Assembly (NCBI RefSeq): GCF_002269505.1
Contig: NZ_NQKQ01000018.1
Coordinates: forward strand, 1 to 64,000
Direction of reading: 5' to 3'
DNA length: 64,000 nucleotides
Origin: Pseudomonas fragi
GTDB taxonomy: Bacteria > Pseudomonadota > Gammaproteobacteria > Pseudomonadales > Pseudomonadaceae
Under the pieces are notes generated by a model. It saw nothing but the letters and a program-made list of their open reading frames with translations, was not told the DNA's origin and ran no database searches. The position numbers were made by a program, and so were the translations under genes. This document shows positions 9,656 through 19,001 of this stretch, one piece after another; position 1 is the first letter of the stretch, and every line of letters begins with the position of its first letter.

Positions 9656-10188
9656 GGTTTGGCCTCGTCAACCAGTGCCTGATATTTACCCGCAAGCTGC
9701 TCGCGCCACACGGTCTCGTCGATCACGCCGACAAACTTGTGGCGGATGATGCCCTTGCTGTCGATCAGGAATGTCTCAGGAGCGCCGTACACGCCCAGGT
9801 TCAGGCCCAAGGAGCCGTCTGCGTCATTGATGTCTAGCTGATAAGGGTTGTGGAAATCCTTGAGCCACTTTTTCGCATCTTCGTTGACGTCTTTGTAGTT
9901 CACGCCATAGATCAGCACACCCTGATCGGCCAGCTTGGTCAGCACCGGGTGCTCGACCCGGCACGAAATGCACCAGGTGGCCCACACGTTGACCAGCGCA
10001 GGCTTGCCCTTGAGGTCAGCCTCGGTGAGGGTTTTGTCACCCTCCACCGAAGGCAGGCTAAAGGCCGGGAAAGGCTTGTCGATCATCGCCGACGGCAACT
10101 CGGTCGGGTCCAGATACAAGCCTCGGTAGAGAAACCACGCCATACCGAGAAAAACGGCCAGCGGGACCAGCATCAACCAACGTTTCAT
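9652..10188 (-). CDS. ccmG: Thiol:disulfide interchange protein CcmG/DsbE
   Basis: Periplasmic thioredoxin-like protein that keeps the apocytochrome or CcmH cysteines reduced. It has a signal anchor near residues 4-22, a thioredoxin fold, the active site WATWCISCRVEHP, and the conserved cis-Pro region GVYGAPETFLID. 178 residues fits the family. It overlaps ccmF by 4 bases at the start and ccmH by 4 bases at the end. Confidence 0.95.
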   Translation of the reverse strand: MKRWLMLVPLAVFLGMAWFLYRGLYLDPTELPSAMIDKPFPAFSLPSVEGDKTLTEADLKGKPALVNVWATWCISCRVEHPVLTKLADQGVLIYGVNYKDVNEDAKKWLKDFHNPYQLDINDADGSLGLNLGVYGAPETFLIDSKGIIRHKFVGVIDETVWREQLAGKYQALVDEAKP

Positions 10189-12170
10189 GCCGTGGCTCCT
10201 GTCATGCCCAGTGCTTCACGCACGCGGCTTTTAACCTTGACCCGGTAGCGACGGTCCATCGCTGCCAGCAGTCCACCAAAGCCTGTGAGCAGGCCACCGA
10301 ACCAGATCCAGCGCACAAACGGCTTCACATGCACCCGCACGGCCCAGGCGCCATTATCGAGCGGCTCGCCCAGCGCAACATAGAGGTCACGGGTGAAACC
10401 AGCGTCGATCCCGGCTTCGGTCATCATCGAGTTCTGCACCGTGTACAGGCGTTTTTCCGGGTGCAGTACGCTGACTTCCTTGCCGTTACGGATCACACGC
10501 ACAGTGCCTTTGTCTGACGTAAAGTTCGGACCCTGGAAGTGCTTGGCACCTTCAAAAATAAAGTGATAACCGCCCAGTTCCATCGATTCGCCCGGTGCCA
10601 GGCGCAAGTCGCGCTCGGCACTGTGCTGGCTCGACAACACCACACCCAACGCGCACACGGCGATACCCAGGTGGGCAATCTGCATGCCCCAGTAGCTGCG
10701 GGTCAGGCTACGCACGCCTTTGATCAGGCCTTTGTGACGGGTTTTGTCACCGATATCACGCACCCCGGCCAGCAGCACCCAGGCCGCCAGCATAAAGGTG
10801 GTCAGTACCGCCCAGTTGAAGTCGCCATAGGCCACCCCGGCAATGGCCGATAGCGCGGCGCTGCCCAGCAATACGGGGGTGAGCATGCCCAACAGCCATT
10901 TGACCGGCGTGTCTTTCCAGCGCACCAGCATACCGACTGCCATCACCACCATCAGCAAAGCCATCAGCGGGATAAACAGGGCATTGAAGTAAGGTGGGCC
11001 CACCGACATTTTGGCGCCACTGATGGCATCCAGAATCAGCGGGTACAGGGTGCCGAGCAGAATCATCGACGCTGCCACCACCAGGATCAGGTTGTTGCCC
11101 AGCAGCAGGGTCTCACGCGACCACAGCTTGAAACTGACATGGCTTTTCACCACTGGCGCACGCAGGGCAAACAGGGTCAGCGAACCGCCCACTACAAACA
11201 GCAGGAAGATCAGGATGAATACACCGCGCTCAGGGTCGGACGCGAATGCATGCACCGAGGTCAATACGCCGGAACGCACCAGGAACGTACCCAGCAGGCT
11301 CAGGGAAAACGCGGCAATCGCCAGCAGAACGGTCCAGCTTTTGAAAACACCACGCTTTTCGGTCACGGCCAGCGAGTGAATCAGCGCCGTACCCACCAAC
11401 CATGGCATGAACGAGGCATTCTCCACCGGGTCCCAGAACCACCAGCCGCCCCAGCCCAGCTCGTAGTAAGCCCACCACGAACCGAGGGTGATGCCGATAC
11501 CGAGGAAGGCCCATGCCACGATGGTCCACGGCCGCGACCAGCGCGCCCAGGCAGCGTCCAGCCGACCACCCAGCAAGGCGGCAATGGCGAACGCGAAGGC
11601 CACGGAGAAACCGACATAACCCATGTACAGCATTGGCGGGTGAACAATCAGGCCAATGTCCTGCAACAGCGGGTTAAGGTCGTTGCCATCCGAAGGAATC
11701 TGCGGCAGTAAGCGCACGAAAGGATCTGAGGTCAGGATCAAAAACAGCAGGAAGCCGACACTGATCATGCCCATGATTGCCAGCACCCGCGCCAGCATCA
11801 CTTGCGGCAACTGCCGCGAAAAGATCGACACGGCGAAGGTCCAGCCACCGAGGATCATCGCCCACAACAGCAGTGACCCTTCGTGGGCACCCCACACCGC
11901 GCTGAACTTGAAGTACCACGGCAGTGCGCTGTTTGAGTTGCTGGCTACGTACGCCACCGAAAAGTCATCGGCCATAAAGGCATAGGTCAGGCAGGCAAAG
12001 GAGAACAACAAGAAGGCAAATTGCCCCCAGGCAGCGGGTTGCGCCAGGCTCATCCACAATTTGTCGCCGCGCCAGGCCCCCAGCAGCGGCACGATGGCCT
12101 GCACGATGGCAAAGCACAGGGCCAGAATCATGGCCAGATGGCCCAATTCGGGAATATAGAGTCCAGACAT
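10185..12170 (-). CDS. ccmF: Heme lyase subunit CcmF
   Basis: Large polytopic inner-membrane protein (661 residues, more than ten hydrophobic segments) that attaches heme from holo-CcmE to apocytochrome c. The tryptophan-rich WWD signature is present (GWGGWWFWDPVENASFMPWL, about residues 235-255), with the following LIHSLAVTEKRGVFKSW segment and several conserved His residues near loops (for example LLQDIGLIVHPPMLYMGY). It is positioned as usual between ccmE and ccmG. Confidence 0.97.
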   Translation of the reverse strand: MSGLYIPELGHLAMILALCFAIVQAIVPLLGAWRGDKLWMSLAQPAAWGQFAFLLFSFACLTYAFMADDFSVAYVASNSNSALPWYFKFSAVWGAHEGSLLLWAMILGGWTFAVSIFSRQLPQVMLARVLAIMGMISVGFLLFLILTSDPFVRLLPQIPSDGNDLNPLLQDIGLIVHPPMLYMGYVGFSVAFAFAIAALLGGRLDAAWARWSRPWTIVAWAFLGIGITLGSWWAYYELGWGGWWFWDPVENASFMPWLVGTALIHSLAVTEKRGVFKSWTVLLAIAAFSLSLLGTFLVRSGVLTSVHAFASDPERGVFILIFLLFVVGGSLTLFALRAPVVKSHVSFKLWSRETLLLGNNLILVVAASMILLGTLYPLILDAISGAKMSVGPPYFNALFIPLMALLMVVMAVGMLVRWKDTPVKWLLGMLTPVLLGSAALSAIAGVAYGDFNWAVLTTFMLAAWVLLAGVRDIGDKTRHKGLIKGVRSLTRSYWGMQIAHLGIAVCALGVVLSSQHSAERDLRLAPGESMELGGYHFIFEGAKHFQGPNFTSDKGTVRVIRNGKEVSVLHPEKRLYTVQNSMMTEAGIDAGFTRDLYVALGEPLDNGAWAVRVHVKPFVRWIWFGGLLTGFGGLLAAMDRRYRVKVKSRVREALGMTGATA

Positions 12171-12631
12171 CAGTACTTACCCTCACTTGCAGGCACAGGC
12201 GCGGATTGGCCACTTTCGTTCAGCGCCTTGGTCACTTCGGGCGGCATATATTTTTCGTCGTGCTTGGCCAGTACTTCATCGGCCACCACCACGCCCTGGG
12301 CATTGAGCTTGCCCAGCGCGACGATGCCCTGCCCTTCACGGAACAGGTCGGGAAGGATGCCGCGATACTGGATGGTCACGGACTTGTTGAAGTCGGTGAC
12401 CACAAATTGCACGTCCAGCGAGTCACCCGAACGCTTGAGCGAACCGTCCTCGACCATGCCACCGGCACGAATGCGGGTATCCAATGGCGCTTCGCCATTG
12501 GCGATTTGGGTCGGGGTGTAAAACAGGTTGATGTTCTGCTGCAAGGCGCTCAGAGCCAGGGCCACGGCAGCGCCGACCCCTACCAGAATCGCCAGGATGA
12601 TGATCAAGCGTTTTTTGCGCAGCGGATTCAC
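12170..12631 (-). CDS. ccmE: Heme chaperone CcmE
   Basis: Periplasmic heme carrier, 153 residues from a GTG start. The front is a Lys/Arg-rich stretch and one membrane anchor ([20 protein letters not shown]). An OB-fold beta barrel follows, with the heme-binding motif [13 protein letters not shown], whose His binds heme covalently. I use the GTG at 12631 because it overlaps the ccmD stop (GTGA) and gives the standard N-terminus. Upstream in-frame codons belong to ccmD in another frame. Confidence 0.94.
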   Translation of the reverse strand: MNPLRKKRLIIILAILVGVGAAVALALSALQQNINLFYTPTQIANGEAPLDTRIRAGGMVEDGSLKRSGDSLDVQFVVTDFNKSVTIQYRGILPDLFREGQGIVALGKLNAQGVVVADEVLAKHDEKYMPPEVTKALNESGQSAPVPASEGKY

Positions 12632-12804
12632 TTCGAATTCTCCCGACGCAAACGACGCGCCTCTTGTTGCAGATAACGCCGGCGCGCCATGATTGGCAGT
12701 GCCACGTTCAACCCCAGCACCGCCAGGCAAATGCCATAGGCCGACCAGACATACACCCCGTGATGGCCCATGGCGAGAAAGTCGCCAAAAGAAGCAAAAC
12801 TCAT
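12628..12804 (-). CDS. ccmD: Heme exporter protein CcmD
   Basis: A 58-residue single-pass membrane protein. It begins [20 protein letters not shown], has a hydrophobic helix ([19 protein letters not shown]) and ends in a basic Arg-rich tail ([16 protein letters not shown]), the classic CcmD layout. It stabilises the CcmABCD:holo-CcmE release complex. Its ATG overlaps the ccmC stop and its TGA overlaps the ccmE GTG, so translation is coupled through ccmC-D-E. Confidence 0.93.
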   Translation of the reverse strand: MSFASFGDFLAMGHHGVYVWSAYGICLAVLGLNVALPIMARRRYLQQEARRLRRENSK

Positions 12805-13559
12805 CGCGCACCCTCCAGAGCTTTCAACACCTCAGCCTTGACCCAGCTGCTACGGGCCTCGCGCTTGAGTACCTCAAGACGCATGCGCAACAGCAGCACC
12901 GCGCCAAAGAAGCAATAAAAGCCCAGCACCGTGAGCAACAGCGGCATCCACATTTCCATGGGCATGGCCGGTTTTTCGGTAAGGGTGAAGGTCGCGCCCT
13001 GGTGCAGGGTGTTCCACCACTCCACCGAGTACTTGATGATCGGAATATTGATCACGCCCACAATCGCCAGCACCGCGCAGGCCTTGGCCGCGCTGTCGCG
13101 ATTGGTGATGGCGTTGCCCAGGGCAATCAGGCCGAAGTACAGAAACAGCAGAATCAGCATCGAGGTCAGACGCGCATCCCAGACCCACCACGAGCCCCAG
13201 GTCGGCTTGCCCCACACCGCACCGGTGACCAGCGCCACGGCAGTCATCCAGGCGCCAATGGGGGCCGCGGATTGCAGGGCCACGTCGGCGATTTTCATCT
13301 TCCACACCAGCCCCACCACACCGCACACCGCCAGCATCACGTAGCAGGATTGCGCCAGCATGGCCGCAGGAACATGTATATAGATGATGCGGAAGCTATT
13401 ACCCTGCTGGTAGTCCGGCGGTGCAAAGGCCAGGCCCCAGACCACCCCGCAGGTGATCAGCAGCACCGCGGCAATGCTTAACCACGGCAACAGCCGCCCA
13501 CTGATGGCATAGAACCATTTGGGCGAGCCGAGTTTGTGAAACCAAGTCCAGTTCATCAC
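12801..13559 (-). CDS. ccmC: Heme transporter/ligase subunit CcmC
   Basis: Polytopic inner-membrane protein (252 residues, six hydrophobic helices) that delivers heme to CcmE. It has the WWD signature ([16 protein letters not shown]) and flanking conserved His residues ([12 protein letters not shown] before it, and the His in [12 protein letters not shown] after it). It sits between ccmB (84-base gap) and ccmD (4-base overlap). Confidence 0.96.
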   Translation of the reverse strand: MMNWTWFHKLGSPKWFYAISGRLLPWLSIAAVLLITCGVVWGLAFAPPDYQQGNSFRIIYIHVPAAMLAQSCYVMLAVCGVVGLVWKMKIADVALQSAAPIGAWMTAVALVTGAVWGKPTWGSWWVWDARLTSMLILLFLYFGLIALGNAITNRDSAAKACAVLAIVGVINIPIIKYSVEWWNTLHQGATFTLTEKPAMPMEMWMPLLLTVLGFYCFFGAVLLLRMRLEVLKREARSSWVKAEVLKALEGAR

Positions 13560-13643
13560 GCTGCTTCCATCACGGTGCCGGTCACGACAGGTTTGCTGTC
13601 ATGCCAGCCAGGGTCTTTACTGGCCCACGCAGGCCAGACCTCA

Positions 13644-14312
13644 TTATTCGCCGACGCTGATTTTCAGGCCGGCAGCTATTGCAAAAGGTGTCAGGGTTAC
13701 AGCCAGGGCGGTCAGGCTACCAAGCCACAGCAAGTAACCAGTTGCAGGCATGCCTTGCAATGCCGCCTGCAGGGCGCCACTACCAAGGATCAATACCGGG
13801 ATATATAAAGGCAGAATCAGTAGCGCCAGCAGCAAGCCGCCACGCTTGAGGCCCACGGTCAGGGCAGCGCCCACGGCACCGAGCAGGCTCAATACTGGCG
13901 TCCCCAGCAGCAACGACATCAGCAACACCGGCAGGCAGGCCACCGGCAGCCCGAGCATCAGGGCCAGCAGGGGTGACAGGATAACCAGCGCCAGGCCGGA
14001 AAACGCCCAGTGTGCCAGCACTTTGGCCAGCACCAGTAGAGGCAGGGGGTGCGACGAAAGGACCCACTGCTCAAGCGATCCGTCTTCGAAATCACTGCGG
14101 AAAAGCCCGTCCAGCGAGAGCAAAACCGCTAAAAGGGCCGCGACCCACAGCAGGCCAGGAGACAAGGTTTGCAACAATTTAGTCTCCGGGCCGACAGCCA
14201 GCGGAAACATCGCGATCACTATGGCGAAGAACACCAACGGGTTGGCCAATTCGGCCGGGCGGCGAAACAGCAAACGCGCTTCGCGCGCCACCAACACAGC
14301 AAACACACTCAT
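13644..14312 (-). CDS. ccmB: Heme exporter membrane subunit CcmB
   Basis: 222-residue integral membrane partner of the CcmA ATPase. About six hydrophobic segments are present, and the family landmark [19 protein letters not shown] is near residue 60. I start at the ATG at 14312 ([20 protein letters not shown]), which overlaps the ccmA stop by ATGA. The longer frame upstream is only ccmA out of frame. Confidence 0.95.
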   Translation of the reverse strand: MSVFAVLVAREARLLFRRPAELANPLVFFAIVIAMFPLAVGPETKLLQTLSPGLLWVAALLAVLLSLDGLFRSDFEDGSLEQWVLSSHPLPLLVLAKVLAHWAFSGLALVILSPLLALMLGLPVACLPVLLMSLLLGTPVLSLLGAVGAALTVGLKRGGLLLALLILPLYIPVLILGSGALQAALQGMPATGYLLWLGSLTALAVTLTPFAIAAGLKISVGE

Positions 14313-14944
14313 ACAGCCCACTGCCCCAGGTCGATATTGCGGTAACCGGCCGGCATCCGGGCCAAGGTATGGTGCGTGGTGAGCACCACCATGCCGCCGC
14401 TTTCGCAATGCCGGGCCAGGTGCTCCTCGAGTTGCGCCACGCCTTGCTTGTCGAGCGCGGTAAACGGCTCGTCGAGAATCCACAACGGCGGGCTGTCCAG
14501 ATACAGGCGGGCCAGCGCCACACGGCGCTGCTGCCCTGCCGACAAGGTGTGGCACGGCACGTCTTCAAAGCCCTGCAAGCCAACCGCGGCCAGCGCGGCC
14601 CAGATGGCCACGCGGGTTGCCGGGCGATGCAGGGCGCACAGCCAGCTGAGGTTTTCTTCAGCGCTGAGCAAATCCTTGATCCCCGCCGCATGGCCGATCC
14701 ACAACAAGTTGCTGGTCAGTTCATGACGCCGGGCGCTCAGGGCCATACCGTTAAGCCGTACTTCGCCAGCCGTTGGCTGCATCAGGCCCGCCAACAAGCG
14801 CAGCAGGCTGGTTTTGCCGCTGCCGTTGGGGCCGCTGATTTGCAGCATGTCGCCACTGGCCAGACGCAATTCGAGGTGTTCGAACAGCATGCGCCAGTCA
14901 CGCTCACAAGCGAGCGCTACGGCTTCTAAAAGAGGGCTGGTCAC
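14309..14944 (-). CDS. ccmA: Heme exporter ATP-binding subunit CcmA
   Basis: ABC ATPase of CcmABCD. Walker A is [17 protein letters not shown], the signature [13 protein letters not shown], Walker [13 protein letters not shown], and the switch His is in VLTTHHTL. I use the GTG at 14944 ([16 protein letters not shown]), which matches the usual family start and has GAAGG about 10 bases upstream; an ATG at 14968 would add eight residues. It is the first gene of the operon, so the promoter should lie in 14945-15136. Confidence 0.94.
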   Translation of the reverse strand: MTSPLLEAVALACERDWRMLFEHLELRLASGDMLQISGPNGSGKTSLLRLLAGLMQPTAGEVRLNGMALSARRHELTSNLLWIGHAAGIKDLLSAEENLSWLCALHRPATRVAIWAALAAVGLQGFEDVPCHTLSAGQQRRVALARLYLDSPPLWILDEPFTALDKQGVAQLEEHLARHCESGGMVVLTTHHTLARMPAGYRNIDLGQWAV

Positions 14945-15136
14945 GTAATTGAGGCCTTCACGGTTCAAGTCGGCGCAGGCATGGCCGTTAAAGTGATGCA
15001 GGATAAATGCATTTGCGGCCTGATTCAGAGAGCTGGATCAAACAATTGTTATGTTTTTTATGCGCTCTGAACGACGGGGCAGCATTATACATGCCATGTC
15101 CTACGCTAAAGAGGGCAATTTCGACAGGTTGTTACG

Positions 15137-16708
15137 ATGAAAGGCGACATGAATATTCCACCTATCCCACAATCCGCCCCCAGCAGTGTGCGTCAGGGGC
15201 TTGTGGGCGGTGAAGTGCTCAAGCTGCTGCAACCTGCAGAAGGCCTGATAAGACCCGGCCAGAGCGCCCAGGCAGAGGTGCTGGCGCTCAAACAAAACGA
15301 CCTGACATTTCAGTTGCTGCTCAAGCTGACCCTGGCCGGTGGCCGGGAAACCAACGTACAGGCCAGCAGCACTTTCCCGCTACCGTTGGGCAGCCAACTG
15401 GCCGTGACCCAACCCTCTGCGGGCAACCTTGCGATCAGCCTGCAACAGGCGCTGAGCAGCAGCGTCGCCACCCTGACCCGCCTGGACACCCAACAACTGC
15501 CAGTGGGCACCCTGCTGCAAGGCAAGGTCCTGACCACCCAGGCGCTGGCCCAGCCCGCCGGGCAACCGGCGGTCTACCGATCGCTGGTGACCCTGCTCAA
15601 CAGCGCGCTGAGCGGCAGCACCCTGACCCTGGACAGCCCGCAGCCTTTGCGGATCGGCAGTTTGCTCAGCGCACAGGTGGACGGCCCGCAGAGTCTGAAC
15701 TTTGTGCCACTGAACGGGCGCCAGGAACAACTGGCCGTGGCGCAACAACTGGCAACACAACAGCGCCGGCAAGGCTCGTTGGAGGGCCTGCTCAACGCCC
15801 TGCAAAAACTGCCGGCCAGTGCCGACATGCCTGCCGATCTGCGCACATCCATCGACAAACTACTGGCCGGCTTGCCTGCGCACGCGCAATTGAGCAACGC
15901 CAAAGGCCTGGGCGATGCCCTGCTCAACAGCGGCGCATTTCTGGAAGCGCGGTTGCTGAGCGGACAAACCCAGGCACTGGCCCCGGACATGAAAGCCACC
16001 TTGTTGCGCCTGATTGCGCAGATCCTGCCCGGTCTGCCGGCCAGCACCAGTTTCAACCCGGGCATGGCGGCCAGCACCCAGGCCCAGGCGCTGCCGACTT
16101 TTGTGCGCAACGCCCTGGGCATGCTTGGCCAGATCAGCGCCAAGCCGCAGCCCGGCGGCTTCCCGCTGCCCCAGCGTTTGTTGCAAAGTGGCGAAGGTGA
16201 AGACAGCCTGGAAAACTTGCTGAAACTGGCAGCGGCAGCCATCTCGCGCCTGCAAAGCCATCAGTTGTCCAGTCTGGAACAGAGCGGGCGCACCGCCGAG
16301 GGTGGGGTACTGACCACCTGGCAACTGGAAATTCCCATGCGCAATGCCCACGACATCGTGCCTTTGCAGATCAAGTTCCAGCGTGAAGACCCGCCGGAAA
16401 AACAAGCGCAAGACAAACCCGAGTCCCGGGAAATCAAGGATCAACTGTGGCGCGTGGAGCTGGCCTTCGACCTTGCCCCGCTGGGCCCGCTGCATGTGCA
16501 GGCGCAGTTGCTGCGCGGCAACCTGTCGGGCCAGCTCTGGGCTGAACAGGCGTTCACTGCAAACCTGATCGAAAGCCAGTTGGGCGCCTTGCGCCAGCGC
16601 CTGAGTGATGCCGGGTTGAGCGTGACCGATCTGGATTGCCATCAAGGCACCCCGCCACAAAGTGGCCATACCCGTCTGGAACAACGCTGGGTCGATGAAA
16701 CCGCATGA
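15137..16708 (+). CDS. FliK-like protein (second hook-length-control homologue)
   Basis: 523 residues, divergent from ccmA. The N-terminal two thirds are Gln/Leu/Ala-rich and probably disordered. The C-terminal 120 residues form a FliK-type Flg_hook domain (WRVELAFDLAPLGPLHVQA, then LSGQLWAEQAF and the helix LRQRLSDAGLSVTDLDC). The true fliK is at 48425-49606, so this is a paralogue. It overlaps the next gene (an FlhB C-terminal-domain protein) by 4 bases, which suggests the two proteins work together. The start could also be the ATG at 15149, which has AAAGG just upstream. Confidence 0.85.
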   Translation: MKGDMNIPPIPQSAPSSVRQGLVGGEVLKLLQPAEGLIRPGQSAQAEVLALKQNDLTFQLLLKLTLAGGRETNVQASSTFPLPLGSQLAVTQPSAGNLAISLQQALSSSVATLTRLDTQQLPVGTLLQGKVLTTQALAQPAGQPAVYRSLVTLLNSALSGSTLTLDSPQPLRIGSLLSAQVDGPQSLNFVPLNGRQEQLAVAQQLATQQRRQGSLEGLLNALQKLPASADMPADLRTSIDKLLAGLPAHAQLSNAKGLGDALLNSGAFLEARLLSGQTQALAPDMKATLLRLIAQILPGLPASTSFNPGMAASTQAQALPTFVRNALGMLGQISAKPQPGGFPLPQRLLQSGEGEDSLENLLKLAAAAISRLQSHQLSSLEQSGRTAEGGVLTTWQLEIPMRNAHDIVPLQIKFQREDPPEKQAQDKPESREIKDQLWRVELAFDLAPLGPLHVQAQLLRGNLSGQLWAEQAFTANLIESQLGALRQRLSDAGLSVTDLDCHQGTPPQSGHTRLEQRWVDETA

Positions 16709-17022
16709 ATACACCCACCGAACCACGCCAGGCGATTGCCCTCAAATACGACGGCAAGCAGGCCCCTACCCTCACCGCCAAAGGTGATGACGAACTGGCC
16801 GAAGCCATCCTGGCCCTGGCCCGTGAACACGAAGTGCCGATTTACGAAAATGCCGAGCTGGTCAAATTACTGGCGCGCATGGAATTGGGCGACAGCATTC
16901 CGCAAGAGCTGTACCGCACACTGGCAGAGATCATTGCGTTTGCCTGGCAGCTTAAAGGCAAGTTCCCTGAGGGTTTTGACCCGCAGGCCGAGCCGGAGGA
17001 ACGGGACATCACCCCCCCTTGA
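16705..17022 (+). CDS. FlhB C-terminal-domain-like protein
   Basis: 105 residues matching only the cytoplasmic domain of FlhB/YscU downstream of the cleavage site. RQAIALKYDGKQAPTLTAKG parallels HYAVALKYDPEKGGAPMLLAKG of true FlhB (flhB at 42862), and the HEVPIYENAELVKLLARMELGDSIPQELY part continues the similarity. The four membrane helices and the NPTH autocleavage motif are absent. Such stand-alone proteins are known from many flagellated bacteria. Pairing with a FliK-like gene suggests a modulator of export specificity, which is an inference. Confidence 0.88.
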   Translation: MNTPTEPRQAIALKYDGKQAPTLTAKGDDELAEAILALAREHEVPIYENAELVKLLARMELGDSIPQELYRTLAEIIAFAWQLKGKFPEGFDPQAEPEERDITPP

Positions 17023-17031
17023 CCACCCTCC

Positions 17032-17175
17032 CTGTAGTCGCTGCCGAAGGCTGCGATCGGCGGCGCAGTCGTCGTAAATTCAGACTCCTGCGCCGTGCCA
17101 GTCAAACCCGGTGCTCAGACTTTACGATCGCTGCGCAATCGATCGCAGCCTCGCTGCGCTCCTCAGCGACTACAG
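17032..17175. repeat. REP doublet, GTAGTCGCTG...GCTGCGATCG family
   Basis: Two inverted copies of a palindromic element separated by a short spacer: the left copy begins CTGTAGTCGCTG near 17032, the right copy ends CAGCGACTACAG at 17175. The right copy contains the stop codon (TAG) of the amidase gene. The same family recurs at 19872-20022 and, more diverged, at 60361-60467. It sits between convergent genes, where it could act as a bidirectional transcription stop. Confidence 0.85.
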
Positions 17176-18450
17176 ACCGGACAAAACCATGTCCACCTGC
17201 TGCGCCGCATCCAGCAGCATGCTGTCCTGGCGAAACCCGCCGATAACTTGCAGCCCCACCGGCAACTCCGCCTGCGCACGGGGCAACGGGATGTTGATCT
17301 GGGGCAAGCCAAAGGCCATCCAGCATTTGCAAAAGTCTGATGGACCCGTACCCTCCAGACCCAACGGCGCAACCATGCCGCAGGTGGCACCGAGCATGGC
17401 GTCGAAGGGTTCAAAATGCGCTGTCAGTATCGGTGCCAACGCCGCCAGCCGGCTCCTGGCCGCCGTTTCCTGATCCCAGGTTGTAGCCCGAGCGCGCTCA
17501 ATCATGGCCAGCACTTGCGCGCTCAGTTGCTCCGGGTTCGATTGCCATTCCTTGCTCAGTGACCGGGCACCCTCGCAGTCATTGATCAACTGATGATCAT
17601 CAAAGACACTGGCAAACTCGTCCTCCAGAACCACCTCAGTCACGCTGTGGCCTGCGGCCTTAACTTGTTCGATAGCTGCCAGCAAGGCCTGAGCCACCGG
17701 CGGATCGATCTGATCCCAACGCGACGTACGACAAAACCCGAATGATCTGGCGCCATTGTCCCTGTTCGTTTGCGGCAAGCCGGGCACCAATACACGGGCG
17801 AGCAGTGCCAGGTCGCGAACCGAACGGCCGTACCAGCCCAAGGTGTCAAAACTCGGCGCCAGCGGCTTGACCCCTTCCAGCGACACCAGCCCATGGGACG
17901 GCTTGAACGCGTACAACCCGCAATAAGAAGCTGGCTTGAGCAATGAACCCGCCGTTTGCGTACCCAGTGCCATCGGGAAGAAGCCTGCCGCCATACCCGC
18001 CGCAGAGCCGGCGCTGGAGCTGCCCGGAGTTCTGTTCAAATCATGGGGGTTGCGGCTCGGCCCGGTCTTCATGTAGGCAAATTCGGTGGTATGGGTTTTA
18101 CCCATGATCACTGCCCCGGCCTGACGCAACAACGCAACCACATGGGCATCCCGCGAAGGTTGGTTTTCGGTATAGATTGGCGAGTAAAACGCCGTGGGAT
18201 AATCGGCAGTATCGATGATGTCCTTGATGCCCACCGGCACACCGGCCAGCAATCCGTTGAGCTGCGAGCTGCTCAGGCACTGGGCCTGTTTGCGCACGCG
18301 CTGCGGATCAAGTGCGACAAACGCCTGGATAGCAGGCTCGCGGGCGCTGGTTTGCGTCAGAAAATGCTCAGCTACCCGCCCGGGGCTAAGCTGCGCCGTG
18401 CGCACGTGTTCAGCGATAGCGCGGGCATCTGCGGTGTCGAGAAAGCTCAT
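17170..18450 (-). CDS. Amidase signature family enzyme
   Basis: 426-residue amidohydrolase of the GatA/AtzF-like amidase signature family. The catalytic Lys is in GVPVGIKDIID (about residue 75), the cis-Ser in the Gly/Ser-rich loop PGSSSAGSAAGMAAG, and the nucleophile Ser in ALGTQTAGSLLKPAS. The substrate cannot be told from sequence. It lacks gatB/gatC neighbours, so it is not the tRNA transamidase. It sits with a VOC-family gene (30-base gap) and a divergent LysR regulator; the three probably form one small catabolic unit. Its stop codon lies inside a REP element. Confidence 0.88.
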   Translation of the reverse strand: MSFLDTADARAIAEHVRTAQLSPGRVAEHFLTQTSAREPAIQAFVALDPQRVRKQAQCLSSSQLNGLLAGVPVGIKDIIDTADYPTAFYSPIYTENQPSRDAHVVALLRQAGAVIMGKTHTTEFAYMKTGPSRNPHDLNRTPGSSSAGSAAGMAAGFFPMALGTQTAGSLLKPASYCGLYAFKPSHGLVSLEGVKPLAPSFDTLGWYGRSVRDLALLARVLVPGLPQTNRDNGARSFGFCRTSRWDQIDPPVAQALLAAIEQVKAAGHSVTEVVLEDEFASVFDDHQLINDCEGARSLSKEWQSNPEQLSAQVLAMIERARATTWDQETAARSRLAALAPILTAHFEPFDAMLGATCGMVAPLGLEGTGPSDFCKCWMAFGLPQINIPLPRAQAELPVGLQVIGGFRQDSMLLDAAQQVDMVLSGL

Positions 18451-18479
18451 AGGATGTTCAACCTCGGCTCATGGCTGCA

Positions 18480-18893
18480 TTACACGGCATACACCGCCGC
18501 CCAATCTGCGAAACCCTTGATCTCAATCGGGTTGCCCGAGGGATCGAGAAAAAACATCGTCGCCTGCTCACCCGCCGTTCCGGCAAAGCGCAGGGTCGGC
18601 GCCAGTACAAATTCCACATCGTGGGCCAGCAACCGGGCCTTCAGGGTATTCCAGTCCGGCATGTTCAACACCACCCCGAAATGCGGCATGGGCACCCAGT
18701 GATCACCCACCTTGCCGGTGTTGCTGACGGCAAACGGCTCGCCCAGATGCAATGACAGCTGATGACCAAAAAAATCAATATCCAGCCAGGTCTCGGTGCT
18801 GCGCCCTTGCACACAGCCAAGTACCTCGCAATAAAAGCGCCGGGCCTGATCCAGGTCGCGAACGTGATAGGCAAAATGAAACAGCGATTGCAC
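18480..18893 (-). CDS. VOC (glyoxalase/dioxygenase) superfamily protein
   Basis: 137 residues with the paired beta-alpha-beta-beta-beta folds of the vicinal oxygen chelate superfamily. The start FHFAYHVRDLDQARRFYCEVLGC gives the first metal-ligand His, the middle has FGHQLSLHLGE, and near the end is MFFLDPSGNPIEIKGF with the conserved Glu. The substrate is unknown; members act as glyoxalases, ring-cleavage dioxygenases or resistance proteins. It is first in the two-gene minus-strand unit with the amidase and diverges from the LysR gene. Confidence 0.85.
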   Translation of the reverse strand: MQSLFHFAYHVRDLDQARRFYCEVLGCVQGRSTETWLDIDFFGHQLSLHLGEPFAVSNTGKVGDHWVPMPHFGVVLNMPDWNTLKARLLAHDVEFVLAPTLRFAGTAGEQATMFFLDPSGNPIEIKGFADWAAVYAV

Positions 18894-19001
18894 AGTGACC
18901 TCCCGAGAACGGCTCTGGCCGAATGGCCTCGAGAGAAATCATGCACTGCCCCCATCAAAAGAGATAACCTGTTATTTCTTCCACGAACGAAAGTAATTCT
19001 T

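Noticed and set aside
12632..12811. N-terminal extension of ccmE
   Set aside because: The extra 60 codons are ccmD read in another frame; the GTG at 12631 overlaps the ccmD stop and gives the normal CcmE start.
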